Assembly: GCA_902788865.1 (NCBI GenBank)
Contig: CADALZ010000002.1
Coordinates: forward strand, 36,769-100,768
DNA length: 64,000 nucleotides
Source: an uncultured Bacteroidales bacterium
GTDB lineage: Bacteria; Bacteroidota; Bacteroidia; Bacteroidales; Bacteroidaceae
Reading direction: 5' to 3'
Shown piece by piece: positions 8,369 through 16,513 of the stretch. The notes under the pieces were generated by a model. That model was not told the origin of the DNA. It did no database searches and was given only the letters and a program-made list of their open reading frames with translations. The number at the start of each line of letters is the position of its first letter. The stretch's first letter is position 1. Position numbers and translations under genes: made by a program.

Positions 8369-9739
8369 ATGGCAAGCGATTCTAACAGAATAAATTTCGG
8401 AAGCAAGGTAGGAGCCATTCTGGCTGCTGCTGGTTCTGCAGTGGGACTGGGCAATATTTGGCGTTTCCCCTACGAGACTGGCAACAGTGGCGGAGCGGCC
8501 TTTATACTTATCTATATAGCATGCATCCTCTTCTTCGGCCTTCCTGTGATGATAGCCGAGTTCACCATCGGCCGTCATTCCCGTGCCAATACGGCGAGGG
8601 CCTATCAGATTCTGGCCCCTGGCACCCAGTGGCGCTGGGTTGGTCGCTGGGGTGTACTTACCGGCTTCTGCATCTTAGGCTACTATACCGTGGTGGCAGG
8701 CTGGTGCCTGGAGTATATGACAGACTCCCTGACCAATGCCTTTGCCAATAAGAGTTCCGAGGAATATGTGGGCATGTTCAATAGCTTCGTGAGCCATCCG
8801 TGGCGTCCAGCCCTCTGGATGGCGCTCTTCATGCTGGCTACCCACTTTATCATCACCAAGGGTGTGCAGCAGGGCATCGAGCGTTCGGCTAAGATTCTCA
8901 TGCCTGTGCTCTTCATACTGCTGCTGTTCCTTGCCGTCTGCTCCATCACGTTGCCAGGTGCTTCTGCAGGTCTCGATTTCCTCTTGAAGCCCGACTTCAG
9001 CAAGGTGAACTCCGATGTATTCCTCAGTGCGTTAGGCCAGACATTCTATTCGCTGAGCCTTGGCATGGGTTGCCTCTGCACCTACGCCTCCTACTTCAGA
9101 GCAGATACGAAGTTGCCCAACACGGCACTTTCCATCGCCAGCATAGACTCCCTGGTAGCCATCTTGGCAGGTTTCATCATCTTCCCCGCAGCCTTTGCGG
9201 TGGGCATACAGCCCGATGCAGGCCCCAGCCTCATCTTCATCACCCTGCCCAATGTGTTTACCAATGCCTTTGGAAACATACCTTTCCTTGCCACGGTGCT
9301 GAGTCTGATGTTCTACGTGCTGCTGTCGTTGGCCGCCCTCACCTCTACCATCTCCATGCATGAGGTGGTGACGCTCTACCTGCATGAGGAGTTCAACTTC
9401 TCCCGCAAGAAAGCGGCTTGGATAGTGACCATCGTCTGCGGCTTCATTGGTGTGCTTTGTGCGTTGTCTTTCGGGCCGTTCAAGGACTATACTCTCTTTG
9501 GCAAGAACCTTTTCGACATGTTCGACTTTGTTACAGCAAAGATCATGCTGCCTATCGGAGGTTTCTTCATCGCCATCTTCACGGGGTGGTTCCTCGACCA
9601 TCGCGTGCTGCGCTCAGAGCTGAGTCCTTGCCGCACGCTGCATCCCTACATCTACCGCGCCATCATCATCATCCTGCGCTATGTGGCACCTGCAGGCATC
9701 GCTATGGTGTTCCTCAACGAGCTTGGTTTCCTCTCCTGA
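8369..9739 (+). CDS. Sodium-coupled NSS (neurotransmitter:sodium symporter) family transporter
   Basis: A 456-residue inner-membrane transporter with 11-12 hydrophobic segments. The first segment carries the NSS signature GNIWRFPY at 28-35, preceded by GAILAAAGSAVGLG, where the unwound helix binds sodium and substrate. Bacterial members mostly import amino acids or related amines; the substrate cannot be read here. The start was set from the promoter at 8344-8351, which leaves a leader of about ten bases without a Shine-Dalgarno site. The next gene starts 3 bases after the stop, so the two are co-transcribed. Confidence 0.9.
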   Translation: MASDSNRINFGSKVGAILAAAGSAVGLGNIWRFPYETGNSGGAAFILIYIACILFFGLPVMIAEFTIGRHSRANTARAYQILAPGTQWRWVGRWGVLTGFCILGYYTVVAGWCLEYMTDSLTNAFANKSSEEYVGMFNSFVSHPWRPALWMALFMLATHFIITKGVQQGIERSAKILMPVLFILLLFLAVCSITLPGASAGLDFLLKPDFSKVNSDVFLSALGQTFYSLSLGMGCLCTYASYFRADTKLPNTALSIASIDSLVAILAGFIIFPAAFAVGIQPDAGPSLIFITLPNVFTNAFGNIPFLATVLSLMFYVLLSLAALTSTISMHEVVTLYLHEEFNFSRKKAAWIVTIVCGFIGVLCALSFGPFKDYTLFGKNLFDMFDFVTAKIMLPIGGFFIAIFTGWFLDHRVLRSELSPCRTLHPYIYRAIIIILRYVAPAGIAMVFLNELGFLS

Positions 9740-9742
9740 CGC

Positions 9743-10528
9743 ATGGCACACTGGTTTGATGAGTTCCGCTATTTCTCCCCCTCGGAGAAACGAGGCATCG
9801 TGTTGCTGCTTGGCCTTATTCTGGTAGCAATCGTTCTGGTCATCCTCGGCCCTTTCGGCACCTCTGCCCCTCCAGTCGATGCAGAGGCAGAGCGACTGCA
9901 GCAGGAAGAGTACGAAGCCTTCATGGCATCCGTCAGGGAAGTAGATAGCCTCCGCCGTCAACCTCGAACGTATGAGCGCAACTACGAACCTCGCACTTAC
10001 TATACCAATAGGTCCGACTATCCCCGACGTTCTGAGAACTATCGCCAGCGCTTCGAGACCTCCGATAGTGTTTTAAGCAAAGAGCCTCAGCTTTACATTC
10101 CTGATTCCACACGCCGATACCCCCAAAAGCTCGATGAAATCGTGGTTTTCGACTTAAACCGTGTCGATAGCCTCACACTGATGCAGATACCAGGCATAGG
10201 CAGCGGCATTGCAGGCATGATCATCAGCTATCGTCGCCAGTTGGGTGGCTACTATGCCGTCAGCCAGTTAGCCGAAATCAATCTCGACTACCAGCAACTG
10301 CTCCCTTGGTTTGAGGTACACGAAGAAGATATCACCCGCATCCCTGTGAATCGCAGCAGTGTGGAGCGTCTGCGTAGCCACCCCTACCTCAACTTCTACC
10401 AAGCCCGTGCCATAGTGGAATACCGCCAGCGTCATGGCTCCGTGCCCAATCTCCGCATCTTCGCCCTCTACAACGAATTCTCAGAACAAGACTTAGAGCG
10501 CCTTTCTCACTACCTCAGTTTTGAGTAA
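9743..10528 (+). CDS. Helix-hairpin-helix (ComEA-like) membrane-anchored protein
   Basis: A 261-residue protein with one membrane segment (about 19-36) after a short cytoplasmic start, a charged Arg/Tyr-rich linker (about 60-125) and two helix-hairpin-helix units: FDLNRVDSLTLMQIPGIGSG followed by a second near YLNFYQARAIVEYRQRHG. The PGIGSG loop is the DNA-backbone-binding turn. ComEA-type proteins bind incoming DNA in the periplasm, and the topology here would allow that, but the repeats could also be a general binding fold. It is tightly linked to the NSS transporter gene. Confidence 0.8.
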   Translation: MAHWFDEFRYFSPSEKRGIVLLLGLILVAIVLVILGPFGTSAPPVDAEAERLQQEEYEAFMASVREVDSLRRQPRTYERNYEPRTYYTNRSDYPRRSENYRQRFETSDSVLSKEPQLYIPDSTRRYPQKLDEIVVFDLNRVDSLTLMQIPGIGSGIAGMIISYRRQLGGYYAVSQLAEINLDYQQLLPWFEVHEEDITRIPVNRSSVERLRSHPYLNFYQARAIVEYRQRHGSVPNLRIFALYNEFSEQDLERLSHYLSFE

Positions 10529-10654
10529 AAAACAGAATAAATGACAAATAATCTTGCTCCAGCATAAAATCCCCCCCAAAATGAAGACCCTGTGCTGCTG
10601 AAGTATGAAATAAAATAATTATACGATTTGTATAATTCAAAATGGATAATTAGC

Positions 10655-10685
10655 TTGTCAAAGTCAATCAGAATGCGTATCTTTG
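10655..10685 (+). promoter_or_regulatory. Promoter of the DUF1846 gene
   Basis: TTG (10655-10657), 20 bases, then TATCTTTG (10678-10685); the ATG follows 29 bases after the -7 element. Confidence 0.6.
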
Positions 10686-10714
10686 TGACTTTAATTTAAG
10701 AAAAAACCACAGTT

Positions 10715-12178
10715 ATGAAGTTAGGATTCGACAATGACAAGTACCTCCGCATACAGTCGGAGCACATCAAGGAACGCATCGCGCAGTTCGGTGACAAACT
10801 TTACATGGAGTTCGGCGGCAAGCTTTATGATGATTATCATGCCAGTCGCGTACTTCCAGGCTTCCACCCCGACAGCAAGTTCGACATGCTCATGCAGCTA
10901 CGTGACGATGCAGAGATCGTCATTGTCATCAGCGCCGAAGACATAGAGCGCAACAAGATCCGTGGCGATCTGGGCATCACCTACGACAAGGACGTGCTGC
11001 GCCTGCGCGATGTCTTCACAGAGCGCGGCTTCTATGTGAGCAGCGTGGTGATAACCCACTTCAACGGACAGGCCAGTGCCGTGGCTTTCCGCAAGATGCT
11101 GGAGCGCCAAGGCTTGGTGAAGGTCTATTACCACTACCTCATAGAAGGCTATCCCACCAACGTGGAGCTGATAGACTCTGACGAGGGCTTCGGCAAGAAC
11201 GACTACATAGAGACCACGCGCCCGCTGGTGGTGGTCACAGCACCTGGCCCTGGCAGCGGCAAGATGGCTACCTGCCTCAGCCAGCTCTACAACGAGAACC
11301 GTCGGGGCGTGAAGGCTGGCTATGCCAAGTTTGAAACCTTCCCCATCTGGAACATCCCTCTGAAGCACCCCATCAACGTGGCTTACGAGGCTGCCACAGC
11401 CGACCTTGACGATGTGAACATGATAGACCACTTCCACTTGGAGGCCTATGGCGAAACCACCGTGAACTATAATCGTGACATCGAGATATTCCCTGTGCTG
11501 AGCGCCATCTTCGAGGGCATCTATGGCGAGAGTCCTTATAAGTCGCCTACCGATATGGGCGTGAACATGATAGGCTACTGCATCAGTGACGATGAGGTGT
11601 GCAGCGAAGCCTCCAAGCAAGAAATCATACGCCGCTACTACACAGCGCTTTGCAACATGTATGATGGGCGAAACAACGAGCATGAGGTAAACAAGCTGGT
11701 GCTGCTCATGAAACAGATGAAGCTCACCACTGCCGACCGTCGATGCACCGTGGCTGCTGCTGAGCGTAAGGAGCAGACGGGCGTGCCTGCAGCTGCCATC
11801 GAACTGGCAGACGGCACCATGATCACCTCGAAGACCACAGCCCTGCTTGGCCCAAGTGCCGCCCTGCTGCTCAATGCCATGAAGTATCTGGCCGGCATAG
11901 ACCATGAACTGAAGCTGATTCCGCAGAACATGATAGAGCCTATCCAGTACACCAAGACCCACTTGCTGCATGGCAACAATCCTCGCCTGCATACCGATGA
12001 GGTATTGGTAGCCCTCTCTGTGCTGAGCCAGCATGATGAGAACTGCCGTCGTGCGCTGGAAGCCCTCCCGCTGCTCGATGGTTGCCAAGTGCATGCCACC
12101 GTGATGCTCAGCGAGGTAGATCGTAAGTTTTTCAAGAAGTTGGGCTGCGGTCTTACCTTTGATCCCGTAAGGAAATAA
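10715..12178 (+). CDS. DUF1846 (UPF0371) family protein
   Basis: A 487-residue soluble protein matching DUF1846 over its whole length: it opens KLGFDNDKYLRIQSEHI, contains FGGKLYDDYHASRVLPGF, the ISAEDIERNKIRGDLGITYD segment, the glycine-rich VVVTAPGPGSGKMATCLSQLY (P-loop-like), and the SKTTALLGPSAALLLNA motif. The biochemical role of the family is not established. It is monocistronic with its own promoter, and its stop codon lies inside the hairpin shared with the convergent HU-like gene. Confidence 0.88.
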   Translation: MKLGFDNDKYLRIQSEHIKERIAQFGDKLYMEFGGKLYDDYHASRVLPGFHPDSKFDMLMQLRDDAEIVIVISAEDIERNKIRGDLGITYDKDVLRLRDVFTERGFYVSSVVITHFNGQASAVAFRKMLERQGLVKVYYHYLIEGYPTNVELIDSDEGFGKNDYIETTRPLVVVTAPGPGSGKMATCLSQLYNENRRGVKAGYAKFETFPIWNIPLKHPINVAYEAATADLDDVNMIDHFHLEAYGETTVNYNRDIEIFPVLSAIFEGIYGESPYKSPTDMGVNMIGYCISDDEVCSEASKQEIIRRYYTALCNMYDGRNNEHEVNKLVLLMKQMKLTTADRRCTVAAAERKEQTGVPAAAIELADGTMITSKTTALLGPSAALLLNAMKYLAGIDHELKLIPQNMIEPIQYTKTHLLHGNNPRLHTDEVLVALSVLSQHDENCRRALEALPLLDGCQVHATVMLSEVDRKFFKKLGCGLTFDPVRK

Positions 12179-12199
12179 AGGCACTAAGCCTTTATTTCC
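12171..12199. terminator. Shared terminator hairpin overlapping two stop codons
   Basis: A perfect 12-bp stem GGAAATAAAGGC / GCCTTTATTTCC with a 5-base loop. The stem includes the DUF1846 stop (12176-12178) and the final codons of the convergent HU-like gene (stop 12184-12186 in and beside the loop). Confidence 0.75.
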
Positions 12200-12819
12200 C
12201 TTTTCACATAGACCGAGTGACTGAGCCGCCCGCTGATGGTGATGCCTGAGGAGGCATCACGCCTGAACCCTATCAGTTCCTGCGTGGCAGCGGTGCGTGA
12301 GAGCCCCGTCAGTGCCACATAGTCGGCTATGCGCATGGTGGCATGCTCGTCCAAATAGCGTTGCGCCAGAGCCAGTCGCTCCTCCCTACTATACGGCGAG
12401 CGATGCAGCCGCCTCACCCCTCCACGCTCCAGTGTGCAGCGCCTATCCACCTGCTTCACCAGCTCCTTGTCGGCCTTGAAGTTCACGCCGTTCACCTCCA
12501 AGCTCAGGGCATTGTGCTGGGGTTTCCCATCGTCCAGTCCGTCCATCTCTTTATCCCGTCGCACGCCAATGGTGGCTTGCAGCGTGCCCAGTCCGTCGAT
12601 GGTCACCGAACGGCCCTCCGCCAGTTGGTAGGCCACCTCTTCGGCCAACTGCATCAGCACCGCTTTTATAATACCATCGCTCACGCCAGCCCTGTGGACA
12701 GACATCAGATGCACCAGTTCATCGGTGTCGATGTTTCGCTCCACCTGCATGCGGTAATAAGCCTTGGGCTTCTCCTCGTCTTGCAGGTTGTTCATTTCTT
12801 GCTTGATATACTTAGCCAT
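12184..12819 (-). CDS. HU-like DNA-binding protein with C-terminal extension
   Basis: A 211-residue member of the HU-related family of Bacteroidota (histone-like HU fusion). Residues about 18-125 follow the HU-like fold: YYRMQVERNIDTDELVHLMS, then GIIKAVLMQLAEEVAYQLAEGRSVTIDGLGTLQATIG. The C-terminal part (about 145-205) looks like a small helical DNA-binding unit (MRIADYVALTGLSRTAATQEL, a helix-turn-helix-like segment). Such genes often sit next to VapE/VirE-type genes in this phylum, as here. A 21-bp-period repeat array lies just upstream. Function is unknown; DNA binding is inferred. Confidence 0.8.
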   Translation of the reverse strand: MAKYIKQEMNNLQDEEKPKAYYRMQVERNIDTDELVHLMSVHRAGVSDGIIKAVLMQLAEEVAYQLAEGRSVTIDGLGTLQATIGVRRDKEMDGLDDGKPQHNALSLEVNGVNFKADKELVKQVDRRCTLERGGVRRLHRSPYSREERLALAQRYLDEHATMRIADYVALTGLSRTAATQELIGFRRDASSGITISGRLSHSVYVKREIKA

Positions 12820-12855
12820 AAATTTTGATATTACTTGTTAAACTTTGTGGGAAGC

Positions 12856-12999
12856 CGATGCAAAACCTGCCGACAGGCGTAGCAAAGTTCAGACAGCAGT
12901 GCTGATTGTACAGACAGCAGTGCTGATTGTACAGACAGCGGTGCTGATTGCACAGACAGCGGTGCTGTCTGAACTTTGCATCGCCCAGCCACAGGTTTT
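12856..12999. repeat. 21-bp tandem repeats inside an inverted repeat, upstream of the HU-like gene
   Basis: Four copies of CAGACAGCRGTGCTG start at 12890, 12911, 12932 and 12953, exactly 21 bases apart. The array is enclosed by a perfect 17-bp inverted repeat GCAAAGTTCAGACAGCA (12882-12898) and its complement (12963-12979). Further out, CGATGCAAA (12856-12864) matches TTTGCATCG (12975-12983), and AAAACCTG (12862-12869) matches CAGGTTTT (12992-12999), so alternative hairpins are possible. The copies contain the palindrome CAGCAGTGCTG (exact in two). A rightward open frame crossing it (12845-13039) is a repeat artefact. Confidence 0.8.
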
Positions 13000-13072
13000 A
13001 TCTCGACTTCTCAATGATTTTAATACTACGTCTTTCTGATTTCTGCAAGGCGCGTGAAGGGCCACCTTCGAT
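13000..13072. other. Spacer between the repeat array and the left inverted repeat
   Basis: No gene is seen. It holds one extra copy of the GTGAAGGG unit at about 13054-13061 in the plus orientation. Confidence 0.4.
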
Positions 13073-13176
13073 TTTACCCTTCACCTTCACAGCGAGGCAG
13101 TAAACGGGTGATTGGCATGGCGAATCTCTTGTGAAGGGTTGCGCACACCCTTCACAACCCTTCACAACCCTTCACG
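13073..13176 (-). repeat. Left arm of the inverted repeat around the VapE-like gene (IR-L)
   Basis: Read on the minus strand from 13176, it has three direct GTGAAGGGTT units at 10-base period, one inverted copy (AACCCTTCAC), a less conserved stretch, and a further pair (GTGAAGG-TGAAGGGTAAA). It pairs with IR-R (14416-14520): the inner 53 bases agree at 52 positions and the outer half at about three quarters. The stop codon of the VapE-like gene lies inside its first unit. Confidence 0.88.
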
Positions 13177-14353
13177 CTGCTTGACGATTTACCAACTGAT
13201 AGAGCTGCCCATTTCGTCCATGCATCTGCTTGCATCCCAGTGCTTTAAGCACTTTTCCGATTCTCACCTTAGTAGAAAGGCTACTATTGAGCATGGGATA
13301 GTGTGCTTGCAAGACCTTGAAAACTTCACTGCTTGGCATCCAGCTACCATCTTCTTCCTCTGCTGGCATTCTGAAGCAACTATCCACCATTCCCTCTATG
13401 TCCATTTCCTTGAAATAGGGCTTGTTGAATTCTTGAATGCGAGCCACTTCATCGTTGGTAAACCAGTAGGGTGTCTGCTGCACTTGGAGTTCATAAACCA
13501 GCTGCGCATAGAGCTGCTGATAGTCGATAGGCGTTTCATTGTCGATGAACATGCCTCGTGGCACTTGCAAGCAGAGGTAGCGACGACTGCCTGTGGGGTC
13601 ACAAAGCGGATGCTCATCATTCGTGGTAGCCAGGAAGGATGCATATCTGCGTCGATCTTCTTGGCTCTTTCCGAATATTGGACGCCCATTGACCTTCACT
13701 CTGGAGAGGGTCTGCTTGAGTTTCCCCTGGTGCGAAGGTCCCATGTTGGCAAACTCATCGACGTTCACTAAGAGGTTGTGCGTCAAGGCCATATCGCTAT
13801 CGAACTTATTGCTGAAGTTGATATGATCCACGAAGTAAGCCCTCAGTTCTGGAGGCAGCAGCCTCACAGCGAAGGTGGACTTCCCACAGCCTTGCGGGCC
13901 TATCAGCACAGGGACACACTCATTGCCATGAAGCATATCCTTTCCCAACCAATGAGCCACTGCAGAGCGCAGCCAAGTACTGCACCAAGAGAGTTGCTCA
14001 GAAGTGAGTCCTGGAATGCGGCTAAACAGCTGTGCCACATGATTTTGGCCATCCCATTCAGGCAAGTTTTCCAAAAAATCACGGATAGGATCGTAGTCCT
14101 TAACGGCATCAGATCCCACAAATTCTACGATGTCTGTTCTTGGCGAATGTTCGTCAAAACCAGCCATCTTGGCTTTTCGGACGATGGAGTTCAGCATGAC
14201 TTCCGTCAAGATGCTCCATCTGTCCGCTTCATCACTTAGTTTGCGTACCTCAGTCTTCCCACTGAGCACATTCCGACGAAACTGGTAGTTCTCGTCGAGG
14301 AAGCTGTCTATCATCAAGACAGCTCCCTGCATTTGATTTGCTTCTTCGTTCAT
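13172..14353 (-). CDS. VapE/VirE-type P-loop protein with DUF3874-like C-terminus
   Basis: A 393-residue protein of the virulence-associated E family, an SF3-helicase-like ATPase found in phages, satellites and chromosomal accessory loci. Visible motifs: DFLENLPEWDGQNHV before the ATPase core, Walker A GPQGCGKST at 152-160, Walker B LLVNVDE at 194-200, sensor LATTNDE near 241-247 and the GSRRY arginine motif just after. The C-terminal 100 residues resemble the DUF3874 domain. It lacks the N-terminal primase region seen in longer relatives. It lies between 105-bp inverted repeats made of GTGAAGGG units and next to the HU-like gene, transcribed the same way. Replication initiation on the repeats is a plausible inference only. 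Confidence 0.82.
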   Translation of the reverse strand: MNEEANQMQGAVLMIDSFLDENYQFRRNVLSGKTEVRKLSDEADRWSILTEVMLNSIVRKAKMAGFDEHSPRTDIVEFVGSDAVKDYDPIRDFLENLPEWDGQNHVAQLFSRIPGLTSEQLSWCSTWLRSAVAHWLGKDMLHGNECVPVLIGPQGCGKSTFAVRLLPPELRAYFVDHINFSNKFDSDMALTHNLLVNVDEFANMGPSHQGKLKQTLSRVKVNGRPIFGKSQEDRRRYASFLATTNDEHPLCDPTGSRRYLCLQVPRGMFIDNETPIDYQQLYAQLVYELQVQQTPYWFTNDEVARIQEFNKPYFKEMDIEGMVDSCFRMPAEEEDGSWMPSSEVFKVLQAHYPMLNSSLSTKVRIGKVLKALGCKQMHGRNGQLYQLVNRQAA

Positions 14354-14415
14354 TCTAAAAAACGCTTCTTAAAGGTTTATTGTTACATTAAGGTTCTGCC
14401 TCTGAGGTTGGGCAT
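14354..14415 (-). other. 5' leader of the VapE-like gene
   Basis: An AT-rich stretch between the ATG and the right inverted repeat; no Shine-Dalgarno site is obvious. Transcripts from the promoter at 14573 would carry the whole right arm in a leader of about 210 bases. Confidence 0.4.
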
Positions 14416-14520
14416 CGTGAAGGGTTGTGAAGGGTTGTGAAGGGTGCGCGCAACCCTTCACAAGAGATAACACATACCGCTCATCCATTTACAGCTACGC
14501 TGTGAAGGGTGAAGGGTAAA
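14416..14520 (+). repeat. Right arm of the inverted repeat around the VapE-like gene (IR-R)
   Basis: Plus-strand copy of the repeat described for IR-L. GTGAAGGGTT three times at 10-base period (14417-14446), inverted AACCCTTCAC (14451-14460), the link CAAGAGAT, then GTGAAGGGTGAAGGGTAAA at the outer end. The three period-10 units place identical bases on one face of the helix, as in iteron arrays. Confidence 0.88.
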
Positions 14521-14572
14521 TGGCATATCCCTCTTCAAAATCCATCTACAGCCCCTTCTCTCAAAGGCGGCG

Positions 14573-14605
14573 CAAAGATAATACAATGGATATGCCGTTG
14601 TCAAG
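14573..14605 (-). promoter_or_regulatory. Promoter of the VapE-like gene
   Basis: On the minus strand CTTG (14605-14602), 21 bases, then TATCTTTG (14580-14573). Just beside it TTGTCAA (14598-14604) and TTGACAA (14611-14617) form a 7-bp inverted repeat with a 6-base spacer overlapping the -33 element, a possible operator. Confidence 0.6.
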
Positions 14606-14702
14606 TTTTTTTGACAAAAAAGTAGTTTTGTAGGGAGAAATGGCGTTTTATAGGGAAGCGCAGGGAAAACCGCAGGGAAAAATGGGGGAAAAGAGGGGAA
14701 AC

Positions 14703-15356
14703 TTACCCAGAAATCACCCCATCCTTCATGTGAATGGTGCGATCGGTGAGTGTGGCGAGGCCTTCATCATGGGTGACGATGACGAACGTCTGGCCAAGGC
14801 GGTCGCGGAGGTCGAAGAAGAGTTGGTGAAGCTCGGCCTTGTTCTTGGAGTCGAGGCTACCAGAAGGCTCATCGGCCAGGATGACATCGGGATGATTAAT
14901 CAGCGCACGGGCCACTGCCACACGCTGCTTCTCTCCTCCTGAAAGTTCGTTGGGCTTATGCTCTGCACGGTCGGAGAGTCCCATCATGGCAAGCAACTCC
15001 TTGGCTGCATCGAAGGCATCTGTGCGACTGCGCCCTGCGATGAAGGCAGGAATCATGACATTCTCTATGGCCGTGAATTCTGGTAAGAGCTGGTGAAACT
15101 GGAACACGAAGCCAATGTGCTGATTGCGGAAGGCAGAGAGCGGCTTTTCCTTCAAGGCCAGCACATCAGTGCCACCTATCTGTACACGCCCTGCATCGGG
15201 CGTATCGAGCGTACCCATGATTTGCAGCAGGGTGGTTTTGCCTGCCCCACTGGGACCTACGATGCTCACTACCTCACCCTTCTCTATCTGCAAATCAATG
15301 CCCTTCAGCACCTGCAATGAGCCGAAACTCTTCGTGATTCCTTCCAGTCTAATCAT
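14703..15356 (-). CDS. lolD: LolD-type ABC transporter ATPase
   Basis: A 217-residue ATP-binding subunit of the MacB/LolD family. Walker A GPSGAGKT at 34-41, Q-loop near [10 protein letters not shown], signature LSGGEKQ at 138-144, Walker B VILADEP at 158-164, D-loop SLDS and H-loop VTHDE. The [14 protein letters not shown] stretch after the Q-loop is typical of LolD. In the usual system it powers release of lipoproteins from the inner membrane with LolC/E permeases. No permease gene is adjacent; instead two small genes precede it 5 and 11 bases apart. Confidence 0.85.
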   Translation of the reverse strand: MIRLEGITKSFGSLQVLKGIDLQIEKGEVVSIVGPSGAGKTTLLQIMGTLDTPDAGRVQIGGTDVLALKEKPLSAFRNQHIGFVFQFHQLLPEFTAIENVMIPAFIAGRSRTDAFDAAKELLAMMGLSDRAEHKPNELSGGEKQRVAVARALINHPDVILADEPSGSLDSKNKAELHQLFFDLRDRLGQTFVIVTHDEGLATLTDRTIHMKDGVISG

Positions 15357-15361
15357 AATAT

Positions 15362-16030
15362 TTAGTTCCCTCGTCGTTTCAATATCATCTGCGCTATATT
15401 TACGTCACTGTCAATCAATGACTTCATACGCCCTTCACGTACAGCAGGAGAAAGCAGCTCCACAGCTTCAAGAATATCCTTTAGATTGAGGTAAATCACC
15501 AATTCCACCGATGCATCTTCATCAGCGTGTTGCTTGATATACTCCATACAGACTTTATCTATCTCCTCATTTACCGCACGCATTTCCTCATTGCGCATCT
15601 CCTCCAGAATCTCACGGTCGTTACCCATATCCGCATAGCGTTCCGTAATCTCCTGCTGCCGTATCAGATAAGGCTTGCACATTTCATTAATCTTTTCCAG
15701 ATCTTGATAGTATTTGCTCCCACTGGAGGTATAATCTTGAGTGGTCCCTTCAAAGTAGGCTTCCTCTCCAGGCACCATAGTGAAATAGAAATCCTCACCA
15801 ATGCGGGCACTGACAGCATAGTCGAGATTCACAGAGAAAGCAAACTGCCCATTCTCTACAGTGGTATGCAAGTCAACATAATCTCCAGAACCTGGCACCG
15901 CCAGATAGGAGATAGTCAGATTACCATCGGGCAGGTCGGTGAGATGCCCTTTCATCGTAAAATTGCCTTGTGCAGACAGCGACAGGCAGAGGCATAAGCC
16001 ATAAAACAAAGTCAATAACTTTTTGAACAT
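15362..16030 (-). CDS. Exported DUF4369-like protein
   Basis: A 222-residue protein with a clear signal peptide ([21 protein letters not shown]). Residues 23-115 resemble the DUF4369 beta domain found at the N-terminus of many Bacteroidota thioredoxin-like disulphide proteins ([22 protein letters not shown]). The rest is a charged helical segment (about 115-185), and no CxxC thioredoxin domain follows. It may be a stand-alone relative of those proteins. It lies between a DUF2442 gene and lolD in a compact leftward operon. Function unknown. Confidence 0.65.
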   Translation of the reverse strand: MFKKLLTLFYGLCLCLSLSAQGNFTMKGHLTDLPDGNLTISYLAVPGSGDYVDLHTTVENGQFAFSVNLDYAVSARIGEDFYFTMVPGEEAYFEGTTQDYTSSGSKYYQDLEKINEMCKPYLIRQQEITERYADMGNDREILEEMRNEEMRAVNEEIDKVCMEYIKQHADEDASVELVIYLNLKDILEAVELLSPAVREGRMKSLIDSDVNIAQMILKRRGN

Positions 16031-16041
16031 AATGTCCTCTC

Positions 16042-16326
16042 CTATACAAAATCCAACGCATTTCGTTTAATAACCAATGGATACCGCTCTGGATGCTTGA
16101 GGCTTTCTATTTCAAGGTCTACATCAAGATCTGGCCACTCTATAGCGTTCTGGCCACTCATTCGTACATTTAAAACGCTCTTGATTGAAGCATCCTTCAT
16201 CCAAGGTATGCGATTATAAGACAAGAAATAATCATTTCCTGCTACTGAGATCATTATTCCCTGAGCATTAATCATCAACACGCTTGCCAATGTGCTGTTG
16301 ATATTGCTGTTTAAATATGTTTCCAT
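16042..16326 (-). CDS. DUF2442-like small protein
   Basis: A 94-residue protein. The core LSYNRIPWMKDASIKSVLNV followed by NAIEWPDLDVDLEIESL matches the DUF2442 pattern (a two-strand start, LxxxP, then a WP-D-D motif). DUF2442 proteins are small and soluble; in other bacteria they are often partnered with DUF4160 toxin-like proteins, but no such partner is present here. It is the first gene of the three-gene leftward unit ending in lolD. Confidence 0.6.
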   Translation of the reverse strand: METYLNSNINSTLASVLMINAQGIMISVAGNDYFLSYNRIPWMKDASIKSVLNVRMSGQNAIEWPDLDVDLEIESLKHPERYPLVIKRNALDFV

Positions 16327-16458
16327 TCTTTTCTACTATTATATCCATTCTCTCTTTTAAAGACAGGACTCATAGCATATTTACACTGTTATTAACTATT
16401 CTGGCTGCAAAATAAGCAAAAAAAATCCATTTCATGCTAAAGATAGTCTAAAATGTAG

Positions 16459-16466
16459 TATTTTTG
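16459..16466 (+). promoter_or_regulatory. -7 element for asd
   Basis: TATTTTTG fits TAnnTTTG and lies 47 bases before the asd ATG; no -33 TTTG is visible at standard spacing. Confidence 0.4.
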
Positions 16467-16513
16467 CAGCGAAACGGTTAATAGAGTATTAATTTTAAAG
16501 GTAACAAAGTATT

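Noticed and set aside
10898-12184. A 428-codon open frame antisense to the DUF1846 gene
   Set aside because: His/Gln/Leu-rich shadow caused by codon bias of the true gene; no motif or promoter, and it overlaps the shared terminator.
12882-12979. Possible CRISPR array
   Set aside because: Units are contiguous at a 21-base period with no unique spacers and no cas genes nearby.
12845-13039. A 64-codon rightward open frame over the 21-bp repeats (TAVLIVQ repeated)
   Set aside because: It consists almost wholly of the tandem repeat, whose 21-base period keeps any frame open, and has no promoter or family match.
13073-14520. Insertion sequence bounded by the inverted repeats
   Set aside because: The enclosed protein is an SF3-like ATPase, not a transposase, and no target-site duplication is evident outside the arms.
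14598-14617. Hairpin TTGTCAA/TTGACAA as the lolD terminator
   Set aside because: There is no T run on the correct side, and it overlaps the promoter of the VapE-like gene; an operator is more likely.
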